Shown here piece after piece: positions 12,600 through 25,290 of a stretch of DNA of 64,000 bases. The translations under genes and the position numbers were made by a program. The stretch's first letter is position 1. Every line of letters begins with the position of its first letter. The notes beneath the pieces are model-generated. The model was given only the letters and a program-made list of their open reading frames with translations. It had not been told where the DNA came from and searched no databases. Origin of the DNA: Epiperipatus broadwayi (taxonomy: Eukaryota; Onychophora; Udeonychophora; Euonychophora; Peripatidae); assembly GCA_028023455.1 (NCBI GenBank), contig JAQFVV010000013.1, positions 12,064,579-12,128,578 on the forward strand, read 5' to 3'.

Positions 12600-13470
12600 C
12601 ATGATATGAGCATGCATAGAAGTCCGACAACGGGACCTCGAGTATAAAAAGGAGGGATTCGATTGGAGGAACGTCTTGGTTTAGCTGATATTCTTTTGGT
12701 TGGTTTTGGATTAGAGAATCCAGACCACTCTACGATGAAGAAGTTATTCATACGAGAGTAGACCGGAGCTTTAGCTGACATCATTACCGATGGACAACAG
12801 AGAAGCTTACGCGACTAGCCTATGGAACCAGCACCAAGATCAACTAATAATCAAAGGCCGTGAGCTCAATTCAACCCCGAAAAACTATGCATAGTTATCT
12901 ACAACCTTCGTGAATTCACAAAGCTTACCGGTAAGTTAAGACTACTTATTCCCGATTATGACAAAATTAAGCGTTTGAAAACAAGTCTTAAAATAATCCC
13001 GATAGAGACTTTGATTTTTTCTGTACAAGAGACTTTTGTTTATACCAGAACTTTTTAATTAATTATTTTATTTTATTGATTGTGTCATATTTGAATTAAT
13101 GTGTTCTCTCTGATTTACTTGATTAGGAATCCTCATTTTAACTTAAACAGATTTTTAATCTGTTATAATAATAAAAATATTTCTAACTTCAATTTTCATT
13201 TGTTCGTTATTAATAATAGTTATTATTTTTTATTATTAAATTTATTTTTAGTGTAATAAGATTTAAACGTAAGTTACCTTTGCCAATATGTTTCAATACG
13301 CCCAGGACTAATAATCGTAAAAATCATTAATTCTCATTACGGTAGAATTACCGCCCCTTAAAAAAAAAATATAATAAAAATCTTTTTATTTTTTTTTTGT
13401 TTTACAACTTGCGAGAGGTGCTGGCGACATATTTCAGCGGATTCTTAGGAATCCTGGCGCCCATATGAAA
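12600..13470 (+). other. Possible old LTR / promoter-first-exon segment
   Basis: This block is GC-richer than its surroundings. It contains a strong TATA element, then about 290 bases of mixed-composition leader ending in a good splice donor (CCG then GTAAGTTAAG at 12931). At 13454 there is TGGCGCCCAT, which looks like a retroelement primer-binding site. The order TATA, leader, then TGG-start motif fits an LTR followed by a PBS. It could equally be a host promoter with a non-coding first exon. I found no matching second LTR or pol sequence. Confidence 0.3.
12643..12650 (+). promoter_or_regulatory. TATA box candidate
   Basis: TATAAAAA is followed directly by GGAGGGATTCG in a locally GC-rich context, which makes it more promoter-like than the many random AT runs here. 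Transcription would start about 25-30 bases downstream and run into the leader ending at the donor at 12931. Confidence 0.4.
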
Positions 13471-16400
13471 TAAAATTAAAAGTTGATTTTGTCAATAGCA
13501 CAATTCTTAACAATTAATAGGCTGAAGTTGGTCAGGAAAAATAGCTGTGTTTTTAGAATAGAAATACAACTTTCTTTTTTCTTTTTGAGACAGCTTGATC
13601 AACTCACGCTCAAATATAAATTTGAGGCGTATAAGGGCCTAGTAATACGGAAAACGCTACAATATATAAGGCCACTGTCTGCTTATATGAGACAGGGACG
13701 CTTGTTAAATAATTGTTGGCATTACATTCCAATAAATGACAAAAAGATTTTAAAGCAAAATTATATATTCTATCCCTCGGACTAATAGTATTACGATAAT
13801 GTGCTTGAAGAGATAGGAACATGTGTGAGGTGCTTTGAGTAATTATACAAGTTTAATAAAATATTTGAAAATTAAGTGTTATAAAATATTTATTGATTTC
13901 GAGAATAGCACGGACAAAAGCTTCCTAAGCAATAAAATGGGGATGTGATCAAGACCTTTATTTGATAATAATAATTAAAGCAGATGGGAGGCAAGTATTT
14001 CTAGTAATGAATTTATTAAAGGAATGGAGGGTGTGACACGTTTAAGACACGGATGCTTTGTAAAAATAAATATATAAATAAAATAATAGTGAAATATTTG
14101 GAATGACTACAGAGGGCAGCTCGCCGCTAACCCGTAGGAAAGTGTTGTCATGAACAGCTGAAACTTAGCGACTGGGTGACAACTGCGTTTAATTCCCAGG
14201 TGTGACATTTGAGTACACACTGCCTGGGAACCACAGGAAGCGAAGAGAGAACGGACTTGGCCGTGTAAAATCCTTGGAAAGCAAAACAAAGCGGTCTCAA
14301 CAACCAATTCATTTACCAGCAATACTAGACTAACGTATATAAAACATACTAAATGGGTTTTACTCGGATTAAGAGAAATGCCCAATCAAATTCCCAGAAA
14401 TTCATTTAAAAGGGTCCGCACATTATCGACGTCAATGATGAACTTCGTAATTAAAGTAGAACACAGTATTTAAAAATAGGAAAATGCATGCTTGCGGGTT
14501 TGAAAAGAAAGTATAGATTTATTTACACAATCATGCATTTGGAGACACATTTAATTATTGACCTCGCACATACTCTCATATTAGGTTAAAATTAATAAAA
14601 TGTAGATTTTAAACTATTTGATTATTATATATATTAAAGAAGATTAGAATCGCCCTCGAACGAGTGATTTGCAAGATAATAAAATTGGGAATTATTTATA
14701 AATTTAAAATATGCCTTAATAGCAGCATCTTACTTTCAACAAAGGGAATAATTCACTCGGTCAAAGACGATTCTGATACATTATCATAATAAAATAAAAG
14801 AAAGCTTAATAAATAGAAAATATTAACCCAAAGATAGAGAGCAAAACTGTTGATTATATTAGAACACATTAAAAGAAGTACATAATAAAGTTATGTGAAA
14901 TAAAAAAAAAACAATTTAAAATAGCTACAGCATGTTAGTTAGGAATTACAAGAGCTCTTGGGTTAATTTGGGGTTACCTCTGGAGAAGCATTTGCAGGTA
15001 GATTGATGTTCGGCAGGTTTTATAATTCAGCAGCAAAATCTGGAATTGTTCATATTTTTGGCAGCAGCAGCAGTTCCGGGGTTCCTTATGTGATAGCTTC
15101 CGATGGTCTGGAGCAGCAGCCGGCCATTCCTGAGGAAAATAGCCTTCGCGCCGGCTCTACTCTGACATGTCAAGGTTAGCAATTTGTGTGGTAAACATGG
15201 TCAATTAATTTGGAGTTCGAAAACTTGGCTTCAAATTTAAGTTCACAGGCACAAGTAGCTAAAAATCTCAGGAAAATATATTTTGAAGAATATTTTACTA
15301 GAATATTTTCACTAGATTCATTTCATTAGAAAATGACTAGAATCATTTCATTAGAAACACCAGAATGGAGAACAAAAGAAAACCCTTCCTTTTATAGTAG
15401 AATTTAACAATAGAACTGCCCTGGAGCATTACAAAAATATATCGGACTTATCAGCTGTAATTAAATCCATCGGAATGTCTAAAGGAATTTAACAAAATTT
15501 TAATTAATTTCTATTGTTAATTTCCTTGTCGACATTCGAATTACAAACTAGGTTTAATTAAAAATTACTTTTATTAATTAAAGAAAACCTTAAGTGGATA
15601 TCTGCTGTATTTTTAGATAAGCTTCTACAACATGAAATAATTAAACTATTGTCCATCATTTATTTTAACAGAAATATTTGGAATGACTTTTATTAAATTA
15701 GAAGAAAATTATTTTACTTTTTTAAATTGCAATATTTGAATCTATCTACCAAATGAATATGAATTTTATTTTAAATCAAAAATATATTATGATGGTAATA
15801 TATTTTTGTAAATAGATTCAAACAAAATAACTTTAATTAACAATTTATAATTTTGATATGTTTTAAAATGCATATCATAGTGTGTGCGCAATTATGACCT
15901 ATACAACCTACTTTTAAATAAATCTAAATTATGTGAACATATACATAATCCATAATATTTTATTTATTTGGGCATGAGTTATACTTATGTATAATACGAG
16001 CATTGTACTCGTAGTTTAAAATTAGGCAGGATTTTCGGTATATAAGCGTATTGCAGACACACTATGATAGATTGGGGTTCAAACTAAGGTATGAGGGTAG
16101 GAAATAGGTGAGAAAAGGTGAAATGAAGATCTGCAAAGCAGACCTTACTGTTTCAATGCATGATGTGTCACAGCTCAAGTCTATTACTCTTAAAAATTCA
16201 ACACTATTTGACCTCCCAAACAACAAACTTATTAAATTATTTATTAAAATGGATCAAAATTACAATAAAAATACAAATGTTAACCTAACTTTAAAATATC
16301 CTTTAACAATTCATTACTTTCAAAGGAAAGTGCCACCATTAGGTCAACTAGGCATTTGCCTAAGGCAATGTGTTCAGTGAAAGGTATAATACTTGCGTTT

Positions 16401-16861
16401 ATGGCCACAATTTTTTTTTGAAAGATAATCAATTTATGCTTTTGTTATTTCTACAAAACAATTTGTTTTAAAAAGTCAAAATTGGAAATTTTTTGATAGG
16501 GAGGAGATGCAAACGACTGGCCTTGTCTATGGTGCAAAACTAATGTTAGCCCTATCTTTGAGTCCAACATAAATATATTAACTTCTATAGCAACAGTGTA
16601 ACTGTGATAATGATTTCTATCTAGTCTCATATGAAAATACATTTATTTTAATACAAATCATTTAAAATTACCAATATAGACTTCTCATTTAGTTACTGTA
16701 AATATAAAAAACTAAGTAATCAAATAGATGAAAAACTATGTATTGGTACTCAAATTTTTGCTGATTTCATTTAAAAAAAATGTCTACAACATTCTGAAAA
16801 TAAAAGTTATTAACTCATTAAACAAAATTCAATTTCGATTGCATTATTACTTTTACTTCAA
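13471..16861. other. No recognisable gene; two unexplained GC-richer islands
   Basis: Most of this stretch is AT-rich non-coding DNA. Two islands stand out in composition: 14100-14420 and 14940-15180. The second contains a short CAG run (near 15062) and reads partly open in more than one frame, but no domain is recognisable and no splice-bounded exon is convincing. A 90-codon ORF at 16108-16380 has no known motif. Confidence 0.45.
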
Positions 16862-17339
16862 TTTATTTAGCTGGAATACACAGGCTTATATATACCTGTG
16901 TCTATATATGCAATAGACAGGGTATGAGCACAGACTTTCACATGACCCACCACTCTCCACACTATCTCATAACACTGATACACCCGAACACACATATGTC
17001 GAAAAGATAAATAATCACCAATATACGTATTTCATGCTAAACCAGCAATCATCAGTTGGTCCAGATTACCATCTCTACACATAAATGCTACAAGTGCTCA
17101 GATATATATTAAGATAGCAAATCCTCCTACTTTAATGGACAGGCTTCAATCTACTCCACACACCAACTCTTCAACTGTCCATCCAATTGAAAATCTGATG
17201 ATGGAACGCTCAAAGGCCACCCTGAGGCTGAGATTATTGTCACACCCATGTTGACCTAAGGTCAATCTGACCCCTCATGTACAGGACATAATCCATTAAA
17301 TACATATACAAGGGATAGGCAGACATCTCTAATATGTAA
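16862..17339 (+). repeat. Dispersed repeat R1, tandem copy 2
   Basis: The unit starts ATTTATTTAGCTGGAATACAC and includes GGTATGAGCACAGACTTTC and CCACCACTCTCCACACTATC. It is followed at once by another copy. It matches the isolated copy at 11493 over most of its length and has an extra segment (GCAATCATCAGTTGGTCC) that the first copy lacks. Confidence 0.85.
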
Positions 17340-17743
17340 TAGCTGGAATACACAGGCTTATATATACCTGTGTCTATATATGCAATAGACAGGGTATGAG
17401 CACAGACTTTCACATGACCCACCACTCTCCACACTATCTCGTAACACTGATACACCCAAACACACATATGTCGAAAAGATAAATAATCACCAATATATGT
17501 ATTTCATGCTAAACCAGCAATCATCAGTTGGTCCAGATTACCATCTCTACACATATATGCTACAAGTGCTCAGATATATATTAAGATAGCAAATCCTCCT
17601 ACTTTAATGGACAGGCTTCAATCTATTCCACACCCCAACTCTTCAACTGTCCATCCAATTGAAATCTGATGATGGAACGCTCAAAGGCCACCCTGAAGCC
17701 GAGATTATTGTCACACCCATATATACCTGTGTTTATATATGCA
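17340..17743 (+). repeat. Dispersed repeat R1, tandem copy 3
   Basis: This is a direct, closely similar repeat of 16862-17339, breaking off near 17720 in the segment CACACCCATATATACC. The 75-codon ORF that can be read through its complement also occurs in the inverted copy, but it reflects repeat structure rather than a protein. Confidence 0.85.
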
Positions 17744-17955
17744 ATAGACAGGGTATGATTATTTATCTTTTCGACATATGTGTGTTCGGGTGTATCAGTG
17801 TTATGAGATAGTGTGGAGAGTGGTGGGTCATGTGAAAGTCTGTGTTAATACCCTGTCTATTGCATATATAGACACAGGTATATATATAAGCGTGTATTCT
17901 AGCTATTACATATTAGAGATGTCTGCCTATCCCTTGTATATGTACTATACACTAT
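17744..17955 (-). repeat. Dispersed repeat R1, inverted partial copy 4
   Basis: The reverse complement of the R1 region 17295-17480 appears here, including TCGACATATGTGTGTTCGGG and GATGTCTGCCTATCCCTTG. Copies 3 and 4 therefore form an inverted repeat with arms of about 185-190 bp around a 275-bp spacer, able to form a large hairpin. Confidence 0.85.
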
Positions 17956-20900
17956 ATCCATTGTTCATTTAATTTATTGATAATATACATATTCATTAGA
18001 TATGCTGTTAAATGGCACAGTTATGATTTTAATTGACATAAATTGCATCTAGTTAAAATTCAGTATTGAAGATTATGTAATCGTCATTAAATTCAACAAC
18101 TAAATACAATCATCACTGCAATTCATCTAATCTATTTTGCTCCACCATATTTGATAATCAAATAACTAACATTTTAAATCTTTTTCTTATTTAACTTATC
18201 TTCATAGTCCTTCTATTTCTAATAGATATCCAAGAACATTCATTTGTTAGTAGTCTCAATAATGTATCTATTTCCTCTCAAATTCTTCCTTTTATTCACT
18301 ATGACATTCATATTAATCTTTACAAATTTTCATTCTTTTTTTTATATGCCACATTTCTGACCCATATTGTAAACTAAATCTTTCTTTCAATTACATATTA
18401 CTTTATATATAAGATAAATTTTTCATTTAAAAATATTTTTTATCCAACAACATTAAAAAAAAATCACCCCTATAAACTTCTGAAATGATATTTTAAAACA
18501 AAAAATAAATAAGAATTTAATATTTACAAAATCTGTGCTGAAAATAATTTAATGTAAACCACAATCTGCAGCTAAATATGACATCTCTATATTTAAATTT
18601 TACAGGAAATTTAGAATTTTACCTAACACTCATTGGGTCATCATGTTTAATAATTAATAGAATTTAACAATGATATCAATTATAAAATGAAATTTCATGC
18701 TTTAGTATTATTAAAGGATGTGATCTACCTATCAAATAAGCAATATATCATATGCCAATAACCAGTGAAAAAACTAAACAATAAATTTGATTATTTTAGA
18801 GAAAAAAATAGAAATAAAAGCATGAAAATAGTATATTTAGAAAACAAATCAATGCACAATGGATATAAACCTATACAACATTATAGCAAAGAGAACAAAT
18901 CAAATTCATAAGAAACTAAATTGCAAAAATAAATCTTAAAAAAATCTGAAAATAATATATTTAGCAACTAAATCCATGCCCTATAATATAAAATTTAATA
19001 CATTTAATTAATAAGAAAGTAACAGATGACATTAAGTGAATTAATACCAGCAATCTATTAGAATTGTATTAATCAAAATTAAATGCTCAAGTGATGATCC
19101 AAATGAAAATCCATAAGAAATTAAATTACTAAAACCAATCCATGCAATGAATATATATATATATTCATTTAACAAACACAGCAAAATAAAATTTAAAAAT
19201 CTTTAAGAAGATAAATGAGAACAATAATTGTGGGTTAAACATAAATAACCCATAAGAAATTAATCTCCAAAAAACTACTCATTTATGGAGAAAACAAACA
19301 ATGTGGATGACATATAAAGTAAACAAATGATGATGTACCTTTATAGCATAATGGATAATAACTGATTGGTTTATTGCTCAGAAATTCCTAAGAAGTTTGA
19401 ATACAAAAAATGATATAGACTTAGAGGTCCAAATCCTGCCACTCTATTATTATGCCAAATCATGCAGGATGCTATTAAATAAAGTCATGGAAATAAATTA
19501 TATATTAGTGAAGATGCCAATTGCAAATCTGTAATAAATTAAATTACAAAAAGCATTTATCATTAAAACATTATTTAGTTTTGACAGCTTTAGAAAATAT
19601 TTTTTAAAGACTGTTTATAGTGCAGACATTTATTGCCACTTTTTATTTTCTTAAGGCTTTAATATATTACTTTTATATTCAATGTAATAATAAATAATCA
19701 TAACTTTAAATATATGTAATTGAAATGGAAGTAACTATCTCCTAATGAGTTATGTAATGTCAACATACTTAATTCAGTAGAAGATAATTATTGCTGTTTC
19801 AATATTATATTCCATATATTACTTTGGATGTCAAATATATTATTTTCAGGTTTGTATTACAATTGTTTTTTTGTAATTTAATTTTTTATGAATTTGCATT
19901 TGGCCCCAAAACTAAAATACTTTTTAATTTATATTCATTCATCAATGGTTGGATTGCTAAAAATATTATTTTCAGGTTTATTTTTAAATATATTATTTTC
20001 ATGTTTTTAGTTTTTTATAGTTTAATTTTTTTATTCAAAATATCAAAACTTATTTGTTTGTTGTTTCTTTGGTCACTGGTATTAATAGGTTGCTTCTTCC
20101 AAAAAATAAACTACAAGCTCCAGTAACATCCATTTTTCATTATGAATAGTAAATATAACATCCTCAAAGAACACCTCTGATATATTGCTCCTATGTATAA
20201 TGACTAATAATCATGATTTATCAAATGAAAACCATATGCTTTAATATGGAGACAAATCTTCAGTGGGTTATCCAGATATATGATACCAATAAAGGGGTGA
20301 CTTTTAATGGATAAAATAATAATTATGCAGAATCAGTGTACTAGTATTCCTTTCTAATCACATGACATAAAAGAATGAATGGTATAAATACTGCATTACA
20401 GAATAAGTATAATGAATTGAAAATGTAAGTCACTGCTCTAAAATTATTTAATTGGATGTGCAATGTATAATAAATCATGATGAATATTTAACTTACAGAT
20501 GTGATTTTATTTTTTTAATAATTATTTTATATTGAAATGAGTAAATATAGACTGACAGATAGTAATTTGACTTAGTGATATCAACAATGTTAATTAAAAA
20601 AGGCATGTAAAAATCACTATAAAAAATTTATTGAATCCATTATAACAAATCCACAATAAAAAATATTCAATCACACCAGAGTTACTCAATCTTTTTATAA
20701 ATGTAAACTACTTTTTTTAGTAGAGTAATTTTGTAATCTACTCCTAGATTGAGGAAAAATATATTAGAATCAGATTTTGATATTTATTAAACATACAAAA
20801 ATGTGAACATTTATAATGAAATAAAAACAAAATTAAAAAATATAATTAATGAGCTTTTTCTGATCATCAAGGTATTGACTGTTTCAAGAATTTTTTAAAT

Positions 20901-21032
20901 AATTATTATATAAAAAAAATGCTGATCACTAAATAATTAAAAGCAAACAAGATATTTCATATACAAGTTTCTATCACAACATAATTGAGAGAAATATCTG
21001 CTAAATAACATGTTGTGATCAACAGTTAGATC
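17956..21032. other. AT-rich non-coding region (contains SINE copy 2)
   Basis: I see no supported gene. The 111-codon ORF at 19791-20126 is a run of Phe, Ile, Leu and Tyr codons, as AT-rich DNA often gives. The only repeat I recognise is the SINE-like copy at 19360-19462. Confidence 0.55.
19360..19462 (-). mobile_element. tRNA-derived SINE-like repeat, copy 2
   Basis: In the same orientation and order as 10743-10855: on the minus strand TTTGGCATAATAATAGAGTGGCAG, then a diverged middle, then CTGAGCAATAAACCA. The B-box-like part is more decayed than in copy 1. Confidence 0.5.
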
Positions 21033-22344
21033 AACCATACTCAACTTGCGGCTCGCAGGCCACATATGACCCACCAAGATTTTACTTATGGCCCAATAGT
21101 TAACAGATACAGATGACACATCTTTATTTTTGCAATGAGAAAAAAAAAATTTTTTGACCCGTGATAGATTTTTTTTTTATTGAGGCACTAATAACTTTAG
21201 CAGCCAATTTTTTAATTTCAGATCTAAACAATCACTGAGGGAAGAACCTTCCTGCCTTTATTGTTGACTATATTGATGCGCTAATAATAAATAATAGCTA
21301 TCAATTTTTACCTTTATTGTATGAAATACTCTATTGGAAACTTTTGATTGGTTAATTATAGAATCAGCAGTAAAAATATTTTTATTTTTTAAAATATTTG
21401 TTTTAGTTTAGCTTCTAAAATGCAAATTAATAATTTGTTAGATTATTAAAGTAAAGTTTTTAAAAATAAATTTCTATTTATAATTGATGAAAATAATTTA
21501 TAGCTGTCAATATAAAATGTATAATTATCATGTAATTTCAAATTGCAGCCATATATCATCAATTTCTGTGTTAATTTGTCTTCTTATAAAAATACATATT
21601 TTCTATTAAATCTAAATTATTCTTTTATAATAATTAATATTTCACGAATGTTTTGTGATTGAAGTGATAATTGTGTTAAAAAATATAGTAAACATACATT
21701 TTCATTTTCAAAATCATAACGAATAGAACTGTCAAAATTGATGACAGGCAATCTCATGCAAAGAGAACAAGAAACTACCAAATGTCTTAGAAGCTTTATA
21801 CCTGTGTCATTGTAATTGCATTAAATTTAAATATTATTTATTTATTGGTCAAAAAAAGTCCAAAGAGGGTCATTATTCAGTAGTTCTTCCTATAAAATGA
21901 ATGGAAAATCATGAAATAAACATTAAAATAGTAGTTAAAGTGAGTTAAAGGCGAGAACTAGAATTTTTGGTCCTTTTATAAGATTTTAATTAAAACAACC
22001 ATGTGGAGAAGAACCTCACTTTATTGCTAATGAGTAGTAACCACTTGTGTTTGATTTTGATTTTTTTATTAATGCATTAATAATATTAACTGTCTATATC
22101 CTGTCATAACTAAGTCAAAATTGTTTTATATGTGAATATAAACACAGGCATGTAAAATACATTTATAAAAAAAAATCTGGACTAGTCCAACAATTGAAGG
22201 AAAGATGAGTTAGGACATGATTATTGTAAGTGAATTTAAAAATCTGTAATTGTTTTGTAATTAAACACCCATAATGATATCTCCAAATAACAAATGAAAA
22301 ATATCTCATGAAAATAGAATATTTCATGATGTGGGAAGAGGAAT

Positions 22345-23520
22345 ATTTTGTTGTATTTTATAAATAACAAAGGTTCAGTAATGTGTTTGATTTGTCGAGA
22401 AAGTATTACTTTAAAAAAATATAACACTGACCATCATTATACCATGAAACTTAAATTGTTTAATGATACTTTTTCTCATGCGTCTTTAATAAGAAGTGGA
22501 AAATTACCTTTCTTCAAGAAATCATTGCAATACCAACAAAATGTTATGTCAGTGGCAATCTCACAAAAAGCAGTGGTGACACAAACATCATGTGAAATTT
22601 GTTACATATTTGGTAAAAATATGAAACCATTTACTGATGCTGAAACTGTAAAAGAATGTTTCATAAATACTTCCAATATATTATTAGATAAATTTAGCAA
22701 TAAAAATCAAATATTACAAATTAAGAAACTCCAACTCTCAGATTCTATTTGCATTAGATGCACTGAAGATATTGCAAAACATATTTCTGATAACATAATA
22801 GAAAATATAAAAATTTTCAAATATTTTTTTAGTTTTACTGTTGATTCTAGCACTGAAATTTCAGCTACATAACAATGTGCCATTTTTATCAGATATTGTA
22901 CTGAACAGAATTCAATACCTAAAGATTTTTGAAATTTCTTTCTATGAAGAACCAAACCAGAGGTAGTGATTTTCTCAATAATATTAGTACTTTTCATGAA
23001 AAGAATAATATTGAAATGAAAAAATTGCTTTCCATGTACACTGATGGATGCCCTTCAATGATTGGAACCGAAAAGGAATTTGTTTCCTTATTTAAAAAAA
23101 AATACAATTCACCAAGAAAACTTGGGAGCACATATATCCATAAAAGAAGTAAATGGCATGCCAAAAACCATCATAAACATTGTGAATTATAATCGAGTCC
23201 GAGAATTGAACCATAGAAAATTTAAAAATCTTATAGAAAATATAAATACTAATTATGGTGATGTACTTTTGCATACTTTGGTGCAATGGATAAGCAGAGG
23301 TAAAGCTTTGGATTGCTTTTTTTGCCATTATGGCATGAAATTATTTCATTTGTACAAGAAAACAATAATTTTAGAATGAGCTTGACAATGATGGATGGTA
23401 GTGCTTTTAGCTTTTTTATGCAACAATCATGGAAAAACTTTGTGATCTTAATATTACTTTAGAAAACAAAAATAAAATGTTTTTGCAAATGATTATAAAG
23501 TATTTGCATTTGAAAAAAAA
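22345..23520 (+). pseudogene. hAT transposase, N-terminal and central parts, frameshifted
   Basis: The type is that of the BED-finger hAT transposases from which the GTF2IRD2/ZBED5-like vertebrate proteins derive. Visible parts in order: a zinc-finger remnant (CLIC...DHHYTMK, 22390-22450), a KKMKPFTDGE-like stretch here read as KNMKPFTDAETVKECF (22615-22665), a DESTD-like catalytic stretch here VDSSTEISAT (22842-22871) ended by a stop, then YTDGCPSMIG (about 23038-23070). After a further frame change comes a block equal to the N-RARALNHRQF...EYGD..YHT..RWLSRGK region of the family (about 23190-23305). At least two frameshifts and several stops make it non-functional. Confidence 0.8.
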
Positions 23521-23527
23521 CTAAATA

Positions 23528-23615
23528 CACCTGGGTCTCGTTTTACGCGGATTTATTTAACGCGATTTTGACACCTGGGTCTCGTTTTACGCGGATTTAT
23601 TTAACGCGATTTTGA
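23528..23615. repeat. Tandem duplication of the Tigger-like terminal 44 bp
   Basis: The terminal 44 bases, beginning CACCTGGGTCTCG, occur twice in direct succession (23528-23571 and 23572-23615) with no visible mismatch, so the element carries a doubled left end. The right end is single. Confidence 0.95.
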
Positions 23616-23638
23616 AGTTATGCAATTCATGTTTCTTC

Positions 23639-23747
23639 GGAAGTCGAACTCCGATAATGCGCTATTACTTTAAATAATAAATTTTGTGCACGTACGTCAT
23701 ATTGAAAGTAATAGCACATTATTGGAATTCGACTTTCATCTTAATAA
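23639..23747. repeat. Subterminal inverted repeat inside the Tigger-like element
   Basis: GAAGTCGAACTCCGATAATG and its continuation GCTATTACTTT match the reverse complement of the segment ending near 23747 (GAAAGTCGAATTCCAATAATG when reversed). Arms are about 36 bp with a loop of about 35 bp. This may be a remnant of another small element or a binding-site palindrome. Confidence 0.75.
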
Positions 23748-24182
23748 TTTCAATATTTTCAGTGCTTTATAATAGTAAGATTTTATGCAATAATGAAATT
23801 CAAATCATGATTTCCACATTTTATGTACACACATTAAATTTTACAAGATTATAATGTAAATTTGTTCAAACATTGTGCGTGTTAATTTTGCATTTTAAAT
23901 CACATTCTGTTTTTGCTTTTAAAAAAAAAAAGTAATCAATTATTAATCATTTAGTGTCCGCAAGTTTATTTTTAAAAGGTGAGTAATAGCAGTGGGCACA
24001 ATTAAATTTGACAATTAAAAATTAAAATCTGATTTTTAATTGTAATTAACAATTTAAAAATTACTTAAGATGACCTGAAATTAATGTGATGTGAAACAAA
24101 ATTTGATTTTTAAACTGAATTGAAAATTAAAAAATTAAAGACAAAAATAAGAATTTAATTTTTAGTTGTTAGTTTTAATTAA

Positions 24183-24554
24183 ATTTTTCCTAGTGTAGAA
24201 AAAGATAATGAAACAGAAGTGGAACCTGTTCCTTTCACTGCAAAAATGATTCGAGAAAGTCTTCAACTTTCTAATCAGTTGGCAAATTATTTTCTTATTA
24301 ATGACACTAATCACGAACGTGCTCTTAAATTCCAACGAGAGCTAAATGGTTGTATGTCTGGATATCGCAAGTTTCATAAACAATTAATAAAATCATCGTC
24401 TCAAAGATTAATTACTAATTATGTTGTCACCAGAAAACCATTAACACAACATGAGAGTGAAGTTGGCGCTAGTTGTATTTCCTCTTATGAAGAATCTGAT
24501 TTTTTACCAGTTTGCAAACGAACCTGTTTATCGGCAAATAGCGATAATAATTAA
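24183..24554 (+). pseudogene. Tigger/jerky-like transposase, C-terminal fragment
   Basis: The frame is open from a stop just upstream to a TAA, about 123 codons, with no proper ATG start, so it is a fragment. It begins with an acidic stretch and continues PVPFTAKMIRESLQLSNQL...FLINDTNHERALKFQRELNGCM..YRK. This fits the tail of pogo/Tigger transposases, where a helix pair of the form (L/A)xxxFxxxDPNxERxxKxxRxxxxxLxxY follows the DDE domain. The catalytic domain is missing. The fragment lies inside the TA-flanked element, which supports the assignment. Confidence 0.65.
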
Positions 24555-24886
24555 AACGTGTATAAAAAATGTAAATTACTGTACTGTAAATTATGCATAA
24601 AAATATATTGTTTTGAATAAAATTAAATATTATAGTAAAAAAAGTTTGTCTTGTATCAATTTTTTTCAAATTTGAAATTTTTTATTAGTCATATTTTATT
24701 TCCTTATTTTTTTTTGCGTAAATTTTAAAGTAATTTTATATTGGTGCTTTGCTTTTATGCGATTTTTGAAAAATCACAGTCGGTATCCCCCCTTTTTCAA
24801 GGTAAGTTACATCTATTTTTGTGCGATTTCTTTTGTGCATGTTTTCTGAGGAACCTATCTATCGTGTAAAACGAGACCCAGGTGTA

Positions 24887-25290
24887 TTTATTCCAAAGAA
24901 ATACAAAACCAAAAAAAACCACACCATAACCCAACATTAACTAAAGCTAAGCAAGATTATATTGACATTTCTTCAGAAATCTATATCATCAATTCAAATT
25001 ATTTAATTATCTTATTGAAATAATTTACAAGCAAATTTCAAGATTTAAGAAATATTAAGAACTGTCTTTTATGTATAAAATCCTTGGCACTTAGAAATAG
25101 TAACTATTACACAATTATCTACATTTGGACATGATTATGTTAAGCTATTGGATGAATGTTTGAATTTAAAAATGACATGAAGTTGAAATTATTTTTAAAG
25201 AAAAAAGGAAAGGAAATGATGTATATGGACTTTTGGAAATTAGTGCCTGAAAAATATAAACTGGAAAAGAGTATGCAAAACCAATAAATA
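24887..25290 (+). pseudogene. hAT transposase, C-terminal remnant after the insertion
   Basis: Directly after the Tigger-like element the reading resumes in a sense consistent with the interrupted hAT frame (EKKL before, IYSKEIQNQK after). It stays open to about 25017, then decays. Near 25229 the peptide MDFWKLVPEKYKLEK resembles the FW..(V/L)P..Y..L..(I/F)A block that precedes the hAT dimerisation domain. The similarity is short and judged by eye. Confidence 0.45.

Larger units (their letters stand above)
23528..24884 (+). mobile_element. pogo/Tigger-like DNA transposon, TA target site, nested in hAT
   Basis: The left end CACCTGGGTCTCGTTTTACG and the right end, the reverse complement of CACCTGGGTCTCGTTTTAC, form terminal inverted repeats, each flanked by TA (23526-23527 and 24885-24886). 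The TA duplication and the CTCGTTTTACGCG-type end are typical of the pogo/Tigger group of Tc1-mariner elements. Only the C-terminal part of a transposase remains inside, so this 1.36-kb copy is internally deleted. Removing it rejoins the hAT transposase reading, so it inserted later. Confidence 0.85.

Noticed and set aside
17240-17972. Matching ORFs in opposite orientation (17240-17467 minus and 17778-17972 plus) as a protein family
   Set aside because: They match because they lie in inverted copies of repeat R1. Changes between copies do not favour any frame.
19791-20126. 111-codon ORF as a membrane protein gene
   Set aside because: It is composed almost only of AT-rich codons (Phe, Ile, Leu, Tyr, Lys), lacks motifs and sits in plain AT-rich DNA.
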